From Alphaproteobacteria bacterium UBA2784 (GTDB lineage: Bacteria; Pseudomonadota; Alphaproteobacteria; Micropepsales; Micropepsaceae), in NCBI GenBank assembly GCA_002352285.1, contig DEIC01000052.1, positions 29,654 to 36,422 of the forward strand: a DNA stretch of 6,769 nucleotides, given 5' to 3'. Position numbers and translations under genes: made by a program. The notes under the pieces are model-generated. The model was not told the origin of the DNA, made no database searches, and saw only the letters and a list, made by a program, of their open reading frames with translations. Of this stretch, positions 5,430 to 6,769 are shown one piece after another (positions within the stretch are counted from its first letter, which is position 1; each line of letters starts with the position of its first letter).

Positions 5430-6071
5430 TCACCAGCGCAGCACGCGCGGACCAATAAGCGCGCCGAGAGCGCCCACTGCGACTATGCCGCCCACATACC
5501 AGGTGGCGATGAACATGATGGCTGCCTCGCCGCAATGGAGCGCATAGATAAAGGCGGAGAGCCCGCCTGCCAACAATCCGGCCGCTGCGCCAGCGATCCG
5601 CGCGTTTGCGGGCGCTGCCTGACGCATCACAAACATGATCGCCACAAACAGCGGAACTGACAGACCCATGATGATGAACGGGCACTCGGCCGAAGAGCTG
5701 CCCAGCCACGCGCGCATCCAGATGGAACTGTCGTGATTGAGGAGCTGAATGAAGCCGCCAGCAGCCGCGGCAATCACCAGAACGCCAAAGAGTGTCAGGA
5801 ATTTCTGTCCGCTTTGATCCGGCCGGCTGGCATGTGCGACGGCGGCCAAAGCTGCGCCCGAGAGCGCCAGCACGATGGCAAACTTCACCCAGATGGCCGG
5901 CCTTCCCAGCGCCGCCACAAGATCGGGGCGAAGTCCGACTGATACCAGCATCAGCAAGATTGAGACGATTGCTGCGGGCAAAAGCCAGATCACCAACTGC
6001 CGTGCGAACGCCAGGCGCGGCACGGGAGCGACATCGAGACTGAGGGCGTTGATCAATTCATCCGTCTTCAT
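5430..6071 (-). CDS. nrsF: NrsF family (DUF1109) anti-sigma factor, integral membrane
   Basis: NrsF holds its cognate ECF sigma factor inactive at the inner membrane; in Caulobacter crescentus it negatively regulates SigF and release accompanies heavy-metal stress. The 213-residue protein has a short cytoplasmic N-terminus (MKTDELINALSLDVAPVPR) and six hydrophobic segments at about 25-47, 59-80, 91-111, 130-149, 158-178 and 184-208, the normal DUF1109 plan and length. Two conserved cysteines are present: C130 in SSSAEC and C180 in ALHCGEA. They match almost exactly the two cysteines reported as functionally important in Caulobacter NrsF. Its ATG overlaps the sigF stop (ATGA), and a strong ribosome site lies 7 nt upstream, so the pair is translationally linked. 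It converges with ybaL across a 15-bp gap with no visible terminator. Assignment is firm by partner, topology and cysteines; the exact inducer is unknown. Confidence 0.92.
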   Translation of the reverse strand: MKTDELINALSLDVAPVPRLAFARQLVIWLLPAAIVSILLMLVSVGLRPDLVAALGRPAIWVKFAIVLALSGAALAAVAHASRPDQSGQKFLTLFGVLVIAAAAGGFIQLLNHDSSIWMRAWLGSSSAECPFIIMGLSVPLFVAIMFVMRQAAPANARIAGAAAGLLAGGLSAFIYALHCGEAAIMFIATWYVGGIVAVGALGALIGPRVLRW

Positions 6072-6637
6072 GGCGGGCCCTCCTCTGCCGCACGCTGCAT
6101 GGACTTGATGCCGCGATGGACATTCACCTTTGCCGCCGTCTCGCTCAGCCCCACACGCGCGGCAGCCTCGGCCACTGACAGCCCCTCTATCTTGATAAGG
6201 CGGATCAACGCGCGCTGGCGCGGCGGCAACGCTGCAAGAAGGCGCGAGATGTCGCGCGCCGCATCACTTGCGATGGCGTCAGGAAGCACGGAGGGTTCGC
6301 CCACGTCGTCAAGCGGAACTGTCTGGCGGATGTTCATGGCCCGGAAGAAATCGATCAGGCGATAACGCGCGACTGCATAGAGCCACGGCAGAAGCGGCCG
6401 CGTCCTGTCCCAGGTGGCGCGGCGCGTGTGGATCGATATCAAGGTCTCCTGCACCAGATCTTCCGTATGGCTTGCGGCGCCCCCAAGCCGCCGGTTGAAA
6501 TAACTGCGGAGCAGGCCTGCGACCGCTGACAGAAACGCGGCATGCGCCTTGGCGTCGCCCTCCAGGCCACGGCACATCAGCGCGTGCAGCGCGGTTTCAT
6601 CCGGCGGCGCAGTCACGGTCTGCTCACGGAATCGCAT
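6068..6637 (-). CDS. sigF: ECF RNA polymerase sigma factor, SigF family
   Basis: This extracytoplasmic-function sigma factor directs RNA polymerase to a small stress regulon when NrsF releases it. From the ATG at 6637 it is 189 residues. Region sigma2 spans about 33-102, with TEDLVQETLISIH (58-70), PWLYAVARYRLIDFFRA (84-100) and the hydrophobic core around FLSAVAGLLRSYFNRRL. Region sigma4 spans about 131-184: LLAALPPRQRALIRLIKIEGLSVAEAAARVGLSETAAKVNVHRGIKSM, including the helix-turn-helix for -35 recognition. No extra C-terminal domain is present. The start is uncertain: a SigF-like promoter motif has its -10 part at 6640-6637, overlapping this ATG, so the in-frame GTG at 6616 (182 residues, beginning TAPPDETALHALM) may be the real start. 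Neither start has a strong Shine-Dalgarno. It is the first gene of a sigF-nrsF operon, stop overlapping the nrsF start by 4 nt. Confidence 0.92.
   Translation of the reverse strand: MRFREQTVTAPPDETALHALMCRGLEGDAKAHAAFLSAVAGLLRSYFNRRLGGAASHTEDLVQETLISIHTRRATWDRTRPLLPWLYAVARYRLIDFFRAMNIRQTVPLDDVGEPSVLPDAIASDAARDISRLLAALPPRQRALIRLIKIEGLSVAEAAARVGLSETAAKVNVHRGIKSMQRAAEEGPP
6079..6084 (-). promoter_or_regulatory. Strong Shine-Dalgarno of nrsF
   Basis: AGGAGG, read on the minus strand inside the end of sigF, lies 7 nt before the nrsF ATG at 6071. It fixes the nrsF start and implies robust independent loading of ribosomes in addition to coupling through the ATGA overlap, which would keep anti-sigma in balance with or above sigma. 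Confidence 0.75.
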
Positions 6638-6662
6638 TCGGCTGGCAACGAAAAAGGTTACA
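6637..6662 (-). promoter_or_regulatory. Candidate SigF-dependent (autoregulatory) promoter
   Basis: On the minus strand, TGTAACC (6662-6656) is followed after 15 bases by CGAA (6640-6637). These two boxes resemble the promoter consensus I recall for Caulobacter SigF targets (TGTAACC and CGAA), with a spacer of about 16 there, so this one is about a base shorter. The position directly before sigF fits autoregulation. The -10 box overlaps the annotated ATG, which would move translation to the GTG at 6616 if the promoter is real. The motif occurs only once in the window. Confidence 0.45.
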
Positions 6663-6727
6663 GCCGAACTGCCCCGGCTGTCGAATGCAGCCCGGTCGCC
6701 AAGCTCCAGCCCGCCGATATATTGCCA

Positions 6728-6769
6728 CTAAGGAATCTGCCTTAAAGCGGCCTCGGCCCCCGCCAGAAG
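6728..6769 (-). CDS. Possible C-terminal end of a minus-strand gene, partial (entering from right edge)
   Basis: One minus-strand frame is open from the right edge for 13 codons (LLAGAEAALRQIP) and then ends in TAG at 6730-6728. The amino-acid make-up is protein-like and its strand matches sigF, so it could be the tail of an upstream gene. It is far too short to prove coding; product unknown. Confidence 0.22.
   Translation of the reverse strand, partial: LLAGAEAALRQIP

Noticed and set aside
6729..6744. Inverted repeat TAAGG-AATCTG-CCTTA upstream of sigF
   Set aside because: A 5-bp AT-containing stem is too short and lacks a T-tract; chance is likely.
6685..6768. Plus-strand frame from ATG 6685 running off the right edge
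   Set aside because: It has only 28 codons, no ribosome site and a basic, proline-rich make-up; it overlaps the sigF promoter region.

Overview
The window is a 6.8 kb piece of GC-rich bacterial chromosome, most likely from an alphaproteobacterium. The clues are a SigF-type ECF sigma factor paired with a DUF1109/NrsF anti-sigma protein in the Caulobacter style, an RlpA lipoprotein with a C-terminal SPOR domain, and the high GC content of most genes. No genus can be assigned from this sequence alone.

Layout from left to right. (1) Positions 1-737, minus strand: the N-terminal 245 residues of an RlpA-type septal lipoprotein, cut by the left edge just as its SPOR domain begins. (2) 868-2163, plus: a complete MmgE/PrpD-family enzyme. 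(3) 2184-2273, plus: tRNA-Ser(UGA) with an encoded CCA end. (4) 2274-3002: a small insert holding a two-gene ParD/CopG-ParE toxin-antitoxin operon on the minus strand. It is bounded by a perfect 15-bp direct repeat of the tRNA 3' end (2259-2273 and 2988-3002). (5) 3014-3577, minus: a UPF0016/GDT1-family membrane protein, probably a manganese exporter. (6) 3729-5414, plus: a YbaL-type CPA2 cation/proton antiporter with an RCK domain. (7) 5430-6637, minus: nrsF and sigF with a 4-nt overlap, sigF being the upstream gene. (8) 6638-6769: an upstream region with a SigF-like promoter motif and possibly the last 13 codons of another minus-strand gene.

The most notable structure is region 4. A toxin-antitoxin pair occupies nearly all of a roughly 0.73 kb segment between two copies of a tRNA 3' end, with no integrase. 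This is the pattern left by integration at a tRNA attachment site followed by loss of the rest of the island, or by a very small passenger element. The operon has its own promoter with a perfect palindromic operator between the -35 and -10 boxes, and the toxin gene ends 5 bp from the tRNA, facing it.

The right half looks like a stress and ion-homeostasis neighbourhood: a probable Mn2+ exporter, a cation/H+ antiporter with an NAD-binding-type regulatory domain, and a sigma/anti-sigma pair whose Caulobacter relatives respond to heavy metals. That these units act together is inference; they are on different strands and are not one operon. The ybaL gene has visibly lower third-position GC than its neighbours, so it may have a different history.
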